Origin: Channa striata
Taxonomy: Eukaryota; Chordata; Actinopteri; Anabantiformes; Channidae
Assembly (NCBI GenBank): GCA_033026295.1
Contig: CM065177.1
Location: 3,775,400 to 3,839,399, forward strand
Direction: 5' to 3'
DNA: 64,000 bases
The position numbers were made by a program, and so were the translations under genes. The notes beneath the pieces were generated by a model. The model saw nothing but the letters and a program-made list of their open reading frames with translations. It searched no databases and was not told the origin of the DNA. Within the stretch, counting starts at the first letter, position 1; the number at the start of each line of letters is the position of its first letter. Positions 37,540 to 49,673 of this stretch are shown here, piece by piece.

Positions 37540-39614
37540 AAGCGCCCACGTTTGAGCAGGACTCCGACCATGAACCATGACGACATTTGACGGTCAAATA
37601 CTGCGGACGCCTCATGCCTATGAATCCGCCTGTTAAAGATGATCCTCTGTGGTGCTACAGTATTTGCACCAGTCAAAGACAAGGGAAAACAATCAGCGTT
37701 AATGAGAACCTGTGGCCTAACTGGCAGGAGAAAGTGGACCAAATGTAAAATGTAAACTTTATATTTGCTTGTATTTTCATGTTAGTATTAAAGTGTTCAT
37801 CTTTTCTATGTTTGAACAATTTCGAAAAAAAATTTAAATCGGATGCAGTACAGTAAAACAGTTTCTGACTAACTAATCAAGACAACTTTCTTGTGACATC
37901 TCATTTTTACTGTAATTCAGCAGGCTGCTCCAACAAGTCCAGGTGCAGTCTGGGTTTGTTATCTCTAGTACAACTATCATGGAATATTGTGTAATCCATA
38001 TATTGTGTATTACTGTACACTTTATTTTAGTGTGCGGTAACTGATTGAAAGAATGCATTGGTTTGACCAAGTTTGTGTTTGAGAGAAAATGTGGCTTTTG
38101 AAAGTTTTGTCTGGGTCAGATCATTTTGCAAACAAAATGTGTCACTTTGGCCAAGGAGCTTCTGTTTCAGCTCATGCTACCTGTTTTGAAAATGTGACTT
38201 CAGAGTGGACATAATTCAATTCAACTTTATTTATATAGTGCCAATTCACAAGCAAGTCATATCAAGACACTTTAGATAATAAAGTCAAGACTATACAAAC
38301 ATTTAGAGAAACCCAACTGTGGGATGACTGTGGTGCAGTTGGAAGAAACCTCCAGCAGAACCAGGTTCAGGGTGGGTGGCACATCTGCCTTGACCGGTTG
38401 GGTGAGAGGAAAGAAATAAAAATGTAATTCCCTCAACTGAATAACATTATTAGTAGCCCTCTCATATGAACATAACCTTACAAGTAAACTAACACACACG
38501 TGTTGCACACAAGCAAATGACCAAAACTGCAAGTCAAATAATAAATGCATGGTCCTCAAAGCCCGGTGAACCTGTTACGTCAAAGGCTTTATATTATCGA
38601 CTGCAAGCCCTAATGTTTGATTACACAGGCTATTAAGAGATTAGGGTGTCCGAAGGAGCAGTGCAATGTGTTTTGTGCTGCTATGACCAAGGTGTGGTTC
38701 AGCAAATGTGCTCAGTCATTCTTCTTTGTGCAAATAAAAGGCTACATTTGGTACATTGTGTAGAGTAGCAACACACAATCTAGTATATTATATAACATTG
38801 TGCTGTTTTGTGCATTACTGAATAAATGCCCATCTCCGATGACTCTGAAGTAAGGTAACAGAAAACCCCAGAGCTAAAAGGAAAACACATCAATACACAA
38901 CTGAGCTTCACTAAAGAGAACATGAACACTCCACAACACTAGTGGAAAATGTTCTGCAGAGGCATCAAACAAAGCTTCAGTGGTTTGGGGACAGATGAGG
39001 AGAGAGAATCGTCATTTGGGGCTTTGCTGCCTGTCGGCCTGGACGGTTTGCCATCACTGGGTCTATCAGGGTATCTCAAAGGTTAGTGTCGGGGTGGCTG
39101 TCAATCCGCTCAAGCTCAGTGGAGGATGGATGATTGAATGTCTTTAATAATCTGTTCGCAACCGGCATCCTAAGAACATTTCTGAGCTAAAGCAGCTGAA
39201 CATTGTGCAGGTCTGATCTGATTCTTTTTAGGAGCACTGCTGTCAAAGGAGGTTTGACTTGTTTATTCACCATCACTGTGAATGTTTGACGACCGTGTTT
39301 TTCTGTGGCGTGGCTTAGATGCATACACAAATCACATCCAATTTTTATTGAATTTGTGTATTAAAACACAGTCTTTGTAAAGCGTTCATATGTATTCCTC
39401 TTCACTGGAAAACAAAATTAAAAACAGGACATGATGTTTATGATTTTTATCATGTTTAATTTTTTTCTTCACACAAAATCACTGATACATGCATGTTTGT
39501 AAGAAAGTAGCAATTATGACCAAATTCATTTTTAAACCTTATGTTGAAGAATGATTAGAATATGGGACAGCAGGATGATGGTTTCCACACGGCAGCGTGT
39601 CCAGTTCCTTTCAT
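37540..39614. other. hibch-cluster intergenic region
   Basis: No gene seen. It holds the LINE 3' tail at 38213-38405. The minus-strand AATAAA at 39344-39349 is a plausible polyadenylation signal for gene A. Confidence 0.5.
38213..38405 (-). mobile_element. L2/CR1-like LINE 3' tail
   Basis: Matches the 3' end of the larger LINE at 49674-49900 (blocks TTCAACTTTATTTATATAG, ATAAAGTCAAGACTATAC and TCTGCCTTGACC). No coding part is left. Confidence 0.75.
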
Positions 39615-40400
39615 CTATTCGTCACTGCTGCAGGAGCTGCTGGAGGACTACAAAACATAGAAACACAACAGACACACACGTTCATCGTTACAATTCTCTA
39701 CAAAACTAATGTAAAGCTCAGAATATCACAATGTGTCCACATTTAATTTAAGCATCATTCACTTTTACCAGTAATACCGCGTTTCTTGAATACTGCAATA
39801 CACTGAGTGACTCTTACCCCGCGACTGTCCTTCCCTTTCTTGTGACAACGGCTGTGCTTGTGACCATGCTTGTTCTTACGCCTGTGTCCATGACCATGTC
39901 CTCCACATTTTCCATGACTGTGTCCTTGTCCCTGTCCTTGGCATTGTCCATGGCCCTGTCCTTGGCATTGTCCATGGCCCTGTCCTTGGCATTGTCCATG
40001 GCCCTGTCCTTGGCATTGACCATGGCCCTGTCCTTGGCATTGTCCATGGCCTGGTCCATGTCCATGTCCGTGCCCGTGCCCATGTCCATGCCCTGGTCCA
40101 TGCCCATGCCCATGCCCATGGCCTTGGCCTTGGTCATAACCAGGTCCAGGTCCCTGTCCACTGGCGTGTCCATGTGGACCACAGGGCTGAGGAGGGTAGT
40201 GTGGTGGTGGACCGGTGCCTGGAGGATAGTTTCCACCTGGCATCTGTGGAGAAGGGTTGGGGTAACCTGGGGGGTACTGGTTTCCTAAGCACGAGGAGAA
40301 AGGAGGAATAAGAAGCACTTCAACAATGTTTTTTGTCAAGTGTGAAATGTAAAGTTCAAATTTGAAAGTGTCTGTGTTTACCTTGGTTGGATCCGTACAT
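39615..40400 (-). CDS. Gly/His/Pro-rich repeat protein, cluster gene A
   Basis: Exons 40382-40400, 39818-40284 and 39615-39647 join in phase to 172 aa. Exon 1 codes MYGSNQ plus one base; exon 2 opens GNQYPPGYPNPSPQMPGG, passes a proline-rich part, then (GH)n runs and about five copies of an eight-residue unit GQCQGQGH, and ends in a Lys/His-rich stretch before GTAAGA. Exon 3 codes SSSSCSSDE and stop. The Cys/His repeats suggest metal binding, and the Ser/Asp tail would suit acidic-directed kinases; both are inference. There is no signal peptide or membrane segment. The layout (tiny first exon, Pro/Gly middle, K/H-rich part, Ser-Asp tail) resembles vertebrate PRR13, but the repeats make homology hard to judge. 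A minus-strand TATA box is at 40510-40517. Confidence 0.75.
39932..40060. repeat. 24 bp coding minisatellite in gene A
   Basis: About five tandem copies of a 24-base unit (plus strand CCTTGGCATTGTCCATGGCC and four more bases), each coding GQCQGQGH on the minus strand. Some copies differ by one base. Confidence 0.9.
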
Positions 40401-40509
40401 TTTGAACTCTCTGACAAAAGCACAGATCGGGAAAAGAAGCACTAAAAATGACGATGAAGTCACTGTTTGCTGGAGCGCAGAGCCAGAGCTGCGGTTGTCC
40501 CCTGTTGGT

Positions 40510-40517
40510 CCTTTATA
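40510..40517 (-). promoter_or_regulatory. TATA box of gene A
   Basis: Minus-strand TATAAAGG 110 bases upstream of the gene A start. Unlike B-F the leader has no obvious GTAAGT donor; a 62-base GT-AG stretch just before the ATG exists but is short for an intron. Confidence 0.6.
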
Positions 40518-40619
40518 TGTGCAGCTCTACGTCAGCCTGAAACATCACACCATCAGGGGCAGTGCCTGAAGAATTTTGGTCATTACCACATTTTGGCCTC
40601 GTGATATAGATGGGTGTGT

Positions 40620-42880
40620 GTGTTTTTATCATATACTGTATCACTACAAGTACAATAAGATACTGTACATATAAAAGACTTTCTTCTGAAATTACTTTTT
40701 ATGAAGTTTTTTCAAAAATTGGAAATCTTCCAATACTAATATAATATGTGACACATTTGAAGACATTTTAATCTTAAGTTGCTTTTCTCATTGAAATAAA
40801 TGATTCACACACATTCAAATTTAAATATTGGAACTAGATCACATGGATTTTTTTGTGCACTTAACAGGTGCTGGACCAGAAAAGCAGCTGTTTGTGAATT
40901 TTAAGAGAATGTAGCGGGCAGCTGCAGGGGGAATAGTTTAAGTAAAACCGTAGAGGAACAAAGGTCTTAATTCAACCTTCCCTGGGTAAATAAAAGTGCA
41001 CAGTGAAAGATAACAGGGACAGATTAGTCTGAAACACAAACCAAATGCAACAGAAAATAAAGTGTCTTTGTTTTATACCATCAGTATTTGAGATATAAAA
41101 ATCACACTGAATGTGTTTTACCACTGTAAAACTCCCTGCCAGAAAGCTCCTCTGGGATATTGATAATTTTACTATTTATTACTTTTACTATAATATTAGG
41201 TATTGTGTTGTCTACAGTGTTGTAACTGATTACAAGAGTGTAAAAGTTTGGTAACACTTTCTGTTGTTTGAAGGGAAAATCTAGCTTTTATTGCACGTTT
41301 TTTATGTTTTTATAAGAGCATTTTGCAAACAAAATGTGTCATTTGGGGCAGTGACCTTCTGTTTTGGCCGTTTGTTTACTGTTTGAAATGTGACTTCTGA
41401 GTGATCACAAGCGTTCAACCAAATGAGAAAAACTCTAATAGAAGAAGGGCTGATGAAACGTTCAAACTCACTGTTTCTTTGCATTGAATAACTGAACTTC
41501 AACTTTAACTTTAAATGTTTTGACATTGAGTTACAAACCATCTTCCAGTAAAGTCTGACTGAGTCAGTTTATTCATTTAACAAAAGTGCAGCAAGAGTTT
41601 TGTGCAGAATAAAAAACAAAATGTGAAAATAAAAGATAAACTTGCAAAAATGCTTGGGGTCATTGTGTAGCTGTAAAACGAGGTTATGGTCCCCACTCAG
41701 TCATTGTTCAGAGGGAACAGCAGGACGTTAATATGTGGATTGGAATCCAGATCAGTGTTTACAGTGTTTTGCCACATGAAGGCAGCAGAAGCCTTTTCCT
41801 TTAATTTCACATTCAGTGCAGACAGCAACATAAGTTTATTTAATATATATATATGACCACTGGATTAGTTCTGTTTTTGTTCTGCAAAGGAAGGGAAATA
41901 CCTAAATCAAGAACTAAGTGTTTGCATTGGTCTTTGGCTTGTTTGTTTGCGAGCAGTGTGCTGCATTTGAAAACTGCATTTGTTATATTATAAAAAAGTA
42001 AAGGTCATAAAACCACAACAATAAGCTAAAAGAAGAAGCTGATGTGAGCTGAGGGGAACAAGTTGGGAAGTTCATCACTGTCACATGTTCTTTATAGCCA
42101 CTTTACAGTGATTTCTCAGCCTTTTTAACCACGTGAAATCTGAACTTATTCAACTTCAAATGATAAGTTTAAAGTTCACTCAACTCTTTATGTTAAACTT
42201 GTGTATCAGTGTAGACATCCCAGTATTGTTTGACACTAAAGACCACACCCCTTTATCTGCTGCATCGAATGTTAATAAAAGCTGACATGTTTAGGTTTTA
42301 ACCAAAATATAGGGGAGTTATTTCTGGAGAAGTTCAATGGGTCTTTTTAGAAGACACAGAAAAAATACTTGTTGTAAATTTTGGTCTGAGAACTTGTTTG
42401 CAACAGGTGTGTGACCACATATAGAGTCAAGCAAAAGTTGGATATAGGAAATAACTTTAAGTGAAAACTTTTCTGGATTGCAGAAAACTGCAAAAACAAT
42501 TTGCGCAATTATGGAGTGTTTAGTGCTGCTGCCCCACAACTAGATGGTCTCCAGTTTTTAATCGGGGACAACAGCTGCCTGTGTGGAGTTTACATGTTCT
42601 CCCTGTGGTTTCAAAGTTTCCTCCCAGTCTAAACGCATGTGTGGAAGGTTCATGGGAATGTCAGTCTGTGTGTCTCTCTGCTATGACCCGAGATACTGTA
42701 GATTGGAGTGTGTCAAATAAAGGTTAAAGAAAATTACCAGATAATAGATTTCAGTTTTTATTGCATTTTAGAAAAAGTTTTAACTTTTCTGGAAATAGGT
42801 TTGTACATTTTCTGTACCTTAAACAAAAACCAAAGGCTGTGTGTGATCTTGCATTAACGGTTTCTTTTTTTGGTGTGCAA
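40620..42880. other. intergenic between genes A and B
   Basis: AT-rich, no gene recognised. A degraded minus-oriented copy of the common teleost repeat lies at about 42541-42720 (CTGTGTGGAGTTTACATG and CTCCCTGTGG blocks). The minus-strand AATAAA at 42888-42893 could end gene B. Confidence 0.45.
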
Positions 42881-43234
42881 ACATGCTTTTATTTCTCATT
42901 TAAGTGAGTAGAGAACAATACATTTTGTCATTTAACAATGACAAAAATCATTAAGCTCACAGCATTATAAGCTGTACATAGTCCACAGTTTTGCATTTAC
43001 AATATCCCTGAGAGATCCTGTGCATCTGGGATTTTCAACCCAGACAGACAGCAACATCAAAACTTAAAATAAAGATGCTATAAATCCCTGTGGCAAAACA
43101 ATATTGTTAAAAACCTTCTGCAATACATATAGAAACACATACTAAATTGTAGGTGTTATGATGAATAAAGTGATTACAATTTAAAGTAGGAGGATGAAGG
43201 CATCCAGATGAGGGTCTTCAAATGTCTTCATTAA

Positions 43235-43827
43235 GTCAGAGTCACTGGTACAAGGGCTTCTGGTTTACTAAAAAACATATTTCATATAGTCAGGATCTGC
43301 CAGTCAGCTGAAGAAGTAATTATAGAAATGTGAATTTCCAAAGAGGAACTCAAACACTTTACACGCTCAATAAAATTACTGGACCTTACCCTGTGACAAT
43401 GCCTCCTTAGGCATGTGACCATGCTAGAATCAATGGTGATGACCATGGTGATGATGGTGATGATGATGACCGTGGTGATGACCGTGGTGATGACCATGTC
43501 CTTGGGGCCAAGACCCATACACATATTCTGGCCCCGGTGTGATAACCTGCACTGGGGGCACCAGGATTGTACACGGGAGCAACATATGGCTGAGTAATGA
43601 CCTGTTGGACTGGATACTGCGGGTATCCTCCTGGCACTACATGAACGCCAATGCCATCATGATGGTGGTGATGGTGGCTGTGATGGTGATGGTGTCCTAG
43701 TCAAACAAAACAGACGGGACTCACTTAAAGACTCTTGTGGATCATTAAAATCAAAATGAAGTTAGACAAAAGGGAACACTGAGACATGGTTGCAATGAGT
43801 GAGCCATTTACCATGATGCCCGAACAT
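43235..43827 (-). pseudogene. His-rich cluster gene B, apparently frameshifted
   Basis: Exon 1 (43812-43827) codes MFGHH plus one base before GTAAAT. Exon 2 starts at 43696 with GHHHHHSHHHHHHDGIGVHV, then PGGYPQYPVQQVITQPYVAP. At a run of five C's (plus strand G's, 43554-43558) the frame is lost: the coding text that follows (VITPGPEYVYGSWPQGHGHH and more His/Gly to a stop at 43430-43432) is in another frame. Read straight through, the protein ends at 43407 in non-family sequence. The exon-2 donor GTAAGG (43384-43389) is intact, and a relic of exon 3 at 43235-43250 reads CTSDSD but has lost its stop. A TATA box and leader exon are present upstream. Either a young pseudogene or one base error in the assembly. 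Confidence 0.6.
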
Positions 43828-44198
43828 TTTCAAAAATCTCATCGAAACCCTGAAATTGGAGAGAGAAGCGTAATGAAAACAATGCGCAGAAACAGCAGCT
43901 GTAGTCGACTGTGGACAAACAGGTAGAGAAGCTCATGTGTCGGGCAATTTGTGTCTCACATGACTGAGCTTTGACTCAGCAGTAACATATGTCTGAGTGA
44001 TAAACATAAAATAATTAAAAAAACCAAAAAAACCAAGATGTTTAAATTTTTGAATTTGAAATGTACAACATCAAAACATTCTTTCTTCTTTAAAAATCAC
44101 TTAATAAGTTATGTTTTCATTTAGCAGACACAAAGGACTTACAGAGAAATTTGGTACACACACGAATTAGACCATGAACAGAACACAGGTGAACTTAC

Positions 44199-44275
44199 TG
44201 TGAGCGAGAGAGCAGATCCACTGATAAGTCGTCTTCACCGTCAGCTGAGGCTCCTTTTTATGGGCGGCCACACCT
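44199..44275 (-). promoter_or_regulatory. promoter and leader exon of gene B
   Basis: The leader exon ends at 44199 before GTAAGTTC (44191-44198); the TATA-like CATAAAAAGG is at 44254-44262, and AGGTGTGGC (minus strand) at 44267-44275, the same order as in C, D and E. Confidence 0.6.
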
Positions 44276-44299
44276 GAAAAACTCATCGGGGGCAGAGCC

Positions 44300-46830
44300 T
44301 TTGTTGAGTGAGGGCTGGGTTTTTTTGTGCGTATATGTTTGTTTTGTTTAAAATCAAATCAGTAACAGGCAGGAAAATTCATGACTCACTTCCTCAAAAT
44401 GTAAACACAAGCAAAATGAAAAAAGGAAACCAAAAAACAGTACTAGTTAATTTTTAATAAACTATATATTCATGATAAATAATGCACATATCAGAAGTAT
44501 ATTACATGTCTTCACTCGAAATTAAGTTATACAATCTTCTCATAGTCATTTATCCTTTAAATTTACCCATTTGCATTTTGTTTAAACGTAAAATTTACTT
44601 TGCTAATAATAAACTGCAGGTTATAATCTAGTTCGTCACTGTTTGATCACATGTGAACTTTATTGCTGAGCTTTCATTTTGTTGACAGGGTTTTGTGTGA
44701 ATGTTTTACTTGTTTTATTTGTGTAACTCATTTAAAAAGTTCTGTGAAAATTCAGCACAAACATGTTGCCATGGATACTGGCACAGTACTGCAGCAGGTT
44801 TGGTCCCTGACCGAACCTGTTTGACACCTTTTCCTAAAAGCTGCACAGGTGTGTGTTATTGGAAGACAATGCCTGCATTTTCCATGTAGAAGAGACAAAA
44901 ATATCTTTTGGGGGGGGGTGTTTCCTCTGTGTCTGTAATTCACTCTGTTCTGAGGGTTGATCTTGTAACTGGTTTTGTGGTGCATATGTGTGCTGTTCAG
45001 AAATCCAGAAAACTGCACCGTCGTTTACCATCTCACAGCACACACACGCACACACACACACACACCTCACATCATAATAAAAGATACTGAGGGTGAAGTC
45101 ATGATAATTAGGTAACACACTGGCCTGCAGGACAGAAATAGCAGGGCCGCCGAGCAGTTCTGCTTAGATTTACTTTAAAGTCTAAATCCAAGTCTTTTTT
45201 GGACTCTAATCTTGAGTTAAAGGTCAAGAATCACATTTAGGTTTCAATTAAAACCTTTGGGAAACCAAAGGACTGAACCTGGTGTGAACTAAAGAGATGA
45301 TAATCACATCATGTGAGCATCATGAATGACAGTCGGTGCCTGTTGACATCGTCCACACCCACAGATTCTTGGCCTAGTGTTTGATGACGGGCCATTGTTG
45401 GGAGTCCCTGGATGTTTCAGCTCAGTTCATTGTTTGCACTGTTACAGCGTTTTGTATTTGCTCAGGTAACTTTTCTTTATCTTAGATTTTGTTTGAATAT
45501 ATTAAAAGGTTTATCATGAGATACACACAAAAACGAAAAAAATCCGGTGGGATGTTTCATCACATTGCTGTATCGACAGTTTGCGTCTATTTGTTTTCAA
45601 ACTTCCTCGAGAGTTGAGACTTGTCAAACCTATTTCTGTTATCAGAGAGTTTCAGGACAGGGTGACAGAGGGGAATCAAAACAAGCTTTCACGTCAGCAA
45701 CATGCTGATGACTTGGAACAAAGAAGAGACGGTGCAGGTTTAACCGGTTTCATTATGTGGGATCGGAAAGACTTGCCCTGGCTCCAGCAGTCACATGTTC
45801 AAGCACCTGAGCCACAGAAACACACCTATACGTTTACATGAGACACTCCCGACATAGTTTAATAAATAATACACTGAGAAAATTGATAAAGTTTTAAAGA
45901 AAAAAAATGATTGTATTCCTTCTTGAAAAATTTAAAAAAAAAATTCAGTTTAATAATTCAGCTGTATCAATGGAAGTTTTAATGCGCATAAGAATGTTAT
46001 CTAACACAAACTTCTCAGTCTAAAGAGTTTGTATCTAGGTGACATTATGTATCAGTAGGCTTATGTCTGACAGGGAGAATGGGCGAATTCTCTTGAAAAG
46101 CAGATACTCAGGTTGTTCTGTGCCGCAGGCGGTGGTGCAGCGTGTGTCAGAAAAAATGTGACTTGTCTGGCAACAATTTCTAGGAAAAACACCACAGGAC
46201 ATCCCTGCACCCGTATTTATGTTAGCTAATCCTAGAATACAGTGGGAAGCATATTATTTTATTAATAAGCTCACTGTGGCGCAGTAGGTAGCACAGTGTG
46301 GTTCATAAAGAGCCTGTAACTCAGAGTCGCTAGAAGCTGTAGCACAACCCAGATGTTTGTTAATGTTGGTGTCATGTGTGACTCCTAAATGGAGTTTGGT
46401 GTCTAGTCGATCGTTCAAATACTCGACTATAAAAAACTGCGTGTATGTGAAGCCCCACCTCACGGACAACAACCCAGGGTGCAACATTGGAGGCGGGGTC
46501 TAAGCTCCCATCACATCACCGTTCTCTGGGCTGTGTGGGACATGTGATCTGGGTCTTTGTGTAACAGCTGTTTAAAGGTTTGTCATCACGAGGCACCAGT
46601 AATAAGCCTCACACTATTACATTACATAACTTACAATCTTGTGACAAACCCCATCACCCCTTCCTTTAGCTGAAATTGTTTGTTTTACCTTTGACAAATC
46701 CAGAAACACAAGCTAAAACTCCATTAAAAATAATAAAAGGTTTATAATAAAATATATATGAACTGTTGCCATTCTTCACTTAAAAGGTCTATATCAACAT
46801 GTTGAGCTTAAACATGACTTCACTTAAAAT
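44300..46830. other. intergenic between genes B and C
   Basis: No gene supported. A CA microsatellite lies at about 45038-45066. At 46270-46500 there is a stretch starting CTGTGGCGCAGTAGGTAGC that looks like a tRNA-related dispersed repeat, but I cannot place its family. The rest is AT-rich. Confidence 0.4.
45038..45066. repeat. (CA)n microsatellite
   Basis: Fourteen or so CA units with one interruption. Confidence 0.85.
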
Positions 46831-47365
46831 GTCCCGTGGGTAAAAAGAAAGAATCCATTCAACCAGAGTGTAGTGTTTATTACATAAAAATCAATGTAAA
46901 AGTCATTTCAAGAAGAGTAAAAGTGCTGCTGTTCAGCTGGATACTGGAACTGACTCTATTTTAAAAGTATCACCTTCACACACCGTCACGTAATACAGAA
47001 CTTAGTGAAAGATAAAAGCCACGCCTTAAAAATGTAGGAGTAATGGAGAACTTTTCTTGTTTCTCTTCATGTCTGCATTTAGTTGGTGTCACTGTTGCAG
47101 GAGCTCCTGGAAGAAAAAATGTGAATGTGTTTATTTACAAATTGTAGTAAAAGTTATTATAGGATTTCATTAATGAGCTTGTGAAAATTGCTGTGTATTG
47201 CTGCTGTGATATTTGTGGATCTAAGAATCTATTAATTAAACTACATTCATATTAGAATGTGTTGCTTTTGCAGTTTTCAGTTGCTCAGCAGAATCTTATG
47301 CCATGAAAATATTTTATTCTTTCTTGCCTTTGATATGCATGTGACCATGTATGTGTTTGACCAAA

Positions 47366-47855
47366 TCAGCATTTGTGATGACCACGTCCATGGTGTCCGT
47401 GGTGTCCATGTCCATGGTGTCCATGTCCATGGTGTCCACGTCCATGGTGTTCATGGTGTCCATGGTGTCCATGGTGTCCATGGTGTCCATGATGTCCATG
47501 GTGTTCATGGTGTCCATGGTCACATTTTTGCTCAGGTCCACACCCACAACCTGAATGTCCAGGTAGGACTGAAGGAACGCAACCAGGTGGATTGAGAGGT
47601 TGGGGAGGGTAAGGTTGGGGTGGGACACAGCCTGGTGGATTTTGAGGGTATCCTCCTGGCATTGGCTGCTGACCATAGCCAGGGGGATACTGGTTTCCTA
47701 TGTAAACAAACGAGATGGTGCTGTTGGGATAACAATTTTTGATCATTCAAATCTAAATAAAGAACATTTGACTTAAGGGAGCAGGTTTTTGTGAAATAAA
47801 AAGACATAATGAACAGTGAACAATTGAGTTATTTACCGTGGTTGTTCCCGAACAT
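47366..47855 (-). CDS. His/Gly/Pro-rich protein, cluster gene C, tail lost
   Basis: Exons 47837-47855 and 47366-47697 give 116 aa: MFGNNHGNQYPPGYGQQPMP, a Pro-rich middle with two NPPGCVP blocks, GCGCGPEQKCDHGHH, then GHH repeats to GHHKC and stop. The stop precedes the basic tail present in A and F. The old exon-2 donor is now ATAAGA (47294-47299), so splicing to the exon 3 relic at about 47080-47106 (SSCNSDTN, then stop, behind a good acceptor) looks lost. The minus-strand AATAAA at 46876-46881 would end the transcript. The leader exon ends at 48213, before GTAGGT. The open frame over the unique part and shared structure with D and E argue for a real, shortened protein; silencing is the alternative. 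Confidence 0.65.
47381..47520. repeat. 9 bp coding minisatellite in gene C
   Basis: Tandem CCATGGTGT units with variants; the minus strand codes GHH. The array is open in other frames too, giving MDT and VSM repeats that are artefacts. Confidence 0.9.
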
Positions 47856-48212
47856 TTCAAATATCAGATCTGAACCCTGAATGTGAAAAAAGTGATGTAA
47901 GTGCACAAAAAACAACTTTTATGAATAAAGGAAATCAATCTTGTTGGGAGAAAGTGAAAATAAGCCTTTGAAAACCCTGTGACATAATGTGCAGAAAGAG
48001 CCGCGAAATGTCGTCAGACGGGTAGAGCTGGTCCAAAGTGAAACATCGTACACTTTATGTCCCATTTGAAGCTGCAACGACTGACCAAAATGGTCTTACA
48101 GTCCCAAAACATCAACCCAACAATGATAGTGAAGTGAAATTAGTCCACACAAGTTTGTAAACACAGATACAGACAGACACGCACATATTCGAAATAATAT
48201 GAGTAAACCTAC

Positions 48213-48278
48213 TGTGTGCTGGAGCGGATCTACAGACACAACAGTCTGTGAGCTCTGCTTTTATAGAAAGCCACACCT
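48213..48278 (-). promoter_or_regulatory. promoter and leader exon of gene C
   Basis: TATAAAAG on the minus strand at 48258-48265; AGGTGTGGC directly upstream at 48270-48278; the leader exon ends at 48213, before GTAGGT (48207-48212). Confidence 0.65.
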
Positions 48279-48835
48279 CACACATGGGTTGGACACAAAG
48301 AATCAGGGACTCATCCTCACATCACTATCTTCTATATTTCATGAGGTGTGACAGCGTTCGAGTGTCACCTCAGTGTATTAATAAATAATTCAATGAAATT
48401 AAAAGATAAAAATTTGAATCTTTCTGCCAAAGGGGAAAGTCAGAGTATTTGGGAAATAATTAAATAAAATAAATAAAGTAAATCTAACTACTGGTTCTAA
48501 ACTGTTCTAAACTGTTTGGTGGTTATTGTCCCAACATGTACAGGAAATAAAAGGAACATTCAAAGTGAGCGTTTGGGAGATCTGCCAACAGCTCCTTTCT
48601 CCTGCACAGTACATGCTCTGTTTCAGTCGCCCAGTGTGTGTCACACTGTCAGCGACCATGACGCACTGCATATGTCAATAAATACAACTGTGGCAAAACA
48701 GTGGAGCTGGTCCAGGCCTTCGTTGGGTAAGAGGTGAAATACACACTGGATCAAGTTCTAGCAAGTAGAAGATGAAGTAGCCGAAAACTGCACAGTAAGT
48801 AAAAGAACCAATACACAAACACTTATATCGATTTA

Positions 48836-49080
48836 ACCTGTTTTCCTGTGTGGGATCACAGGGGGGTTGGAGCCCCTTCCAGCTGTCATAAGGCGAGGGG
48901 CAGGGTCCACAGACGGACAACCACCCACACCTAGGCGGGAAATTTGGAGTCACCAGTTAACCCAGCATGGAGGTCTTTGGACTGTGGGAGGAAACTGGAG
49001 TAAGCCACACCTGGTAACTCCACACAGAAGGGCCACGGTCGGCTGGGGATGCGAACCAACAACCTTCTTGTGTGACACAC
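48836..49080 (+). repeat. common teleost interspersed repeat, copy next to gene C
   Basis: Blocks GGAGTCACCAGTTAACC, TTTGGACTGTGGGAGGAAAC and AACTCCACACAGAAGG mark a family found widely in fish. Copies in the same place in the D and E units lie at 55490-55734 and 59440-59680. Confidence 0.7.
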
Positions 49081-49673
49081 AAAATACATGATATTTATTT
49101 TATCGAAAAACAAAGGTAATTATTGTTTCTTGATCCTACTAAACATATCAGTAATATGTTGTCTGTCAACATATGTGATCTTTAAGTGCAGCAGACGTCT
49201 TCTGTCTCTACGGAAAGAGTCCCTCTCGCAGAAAACCACCCAGTTTGTTGGACTAGAACTTTAACAGTGGTGCTTTTATTAATGTCCTCATTGTCATACA
49301 TGTTCAGCACGGCCACTCTGAGCTACACAGCAGCAGGTGAGACACTGTGTGCAGAGGTGGTACAGGTACAAACAGTACTCATGAAAAAGTACAAGTATTG
49401 AAAGAATTCTCCAAGTATCACTTCAAATATTTTATTCAAGTAAAGGTACTAATGAGATTATATCAATGTATACTATTTTAAAAGACAAACATACTCCACT
49501 AAAGAAAAAATCAAGCAAACAATGTATTTTAAACAAACCAGATTTAGTAATCAAACTATTATTTAGTGTAGGTTTAGTGTCTTAGGCAAAGGCTTAAATT
49601 CAGCTCTCAGATAACTTAAGGACTGAAAGTGAACTACTTGTGAACAGTATTTGATAAGACTTAGTGAAATATA

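Noticed and set aside
47294..47299. ATAAGA as a U12-type AT-AC donor in genes C-E
   Set aside because: It does not fit the U12 donor consensus ATATCCTT, and a stop precedes it, so a damaged GT donor is the simpler reading.
47381..47520. CRISPR-like array of short regular repeats
   Set aside because: Units are contiguous without spacers and code an in-frame peptide in a eukaryotic gene.
47314..47676. Long MDT-repeat and VSM-repeat frames over gene C, and like frames over D, E, A and F
   Set aside because: A 9, 18 or 24 bp tandem array without stops is open in several frames at once. Only the GHH, GQCQGQGH or GQYGGP frame joins in phase to exon 1 and to family-conserved ends.
49186..49401. 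Small plus-strand frames repeated at 49.2, 55.8 and 48.5, 55.2, 59.1 kb as extra duplicated genes
   Set aside because: They are repeated only because the whole units are duplicated. Their frames shift between copies and overlap interspersed repeats.
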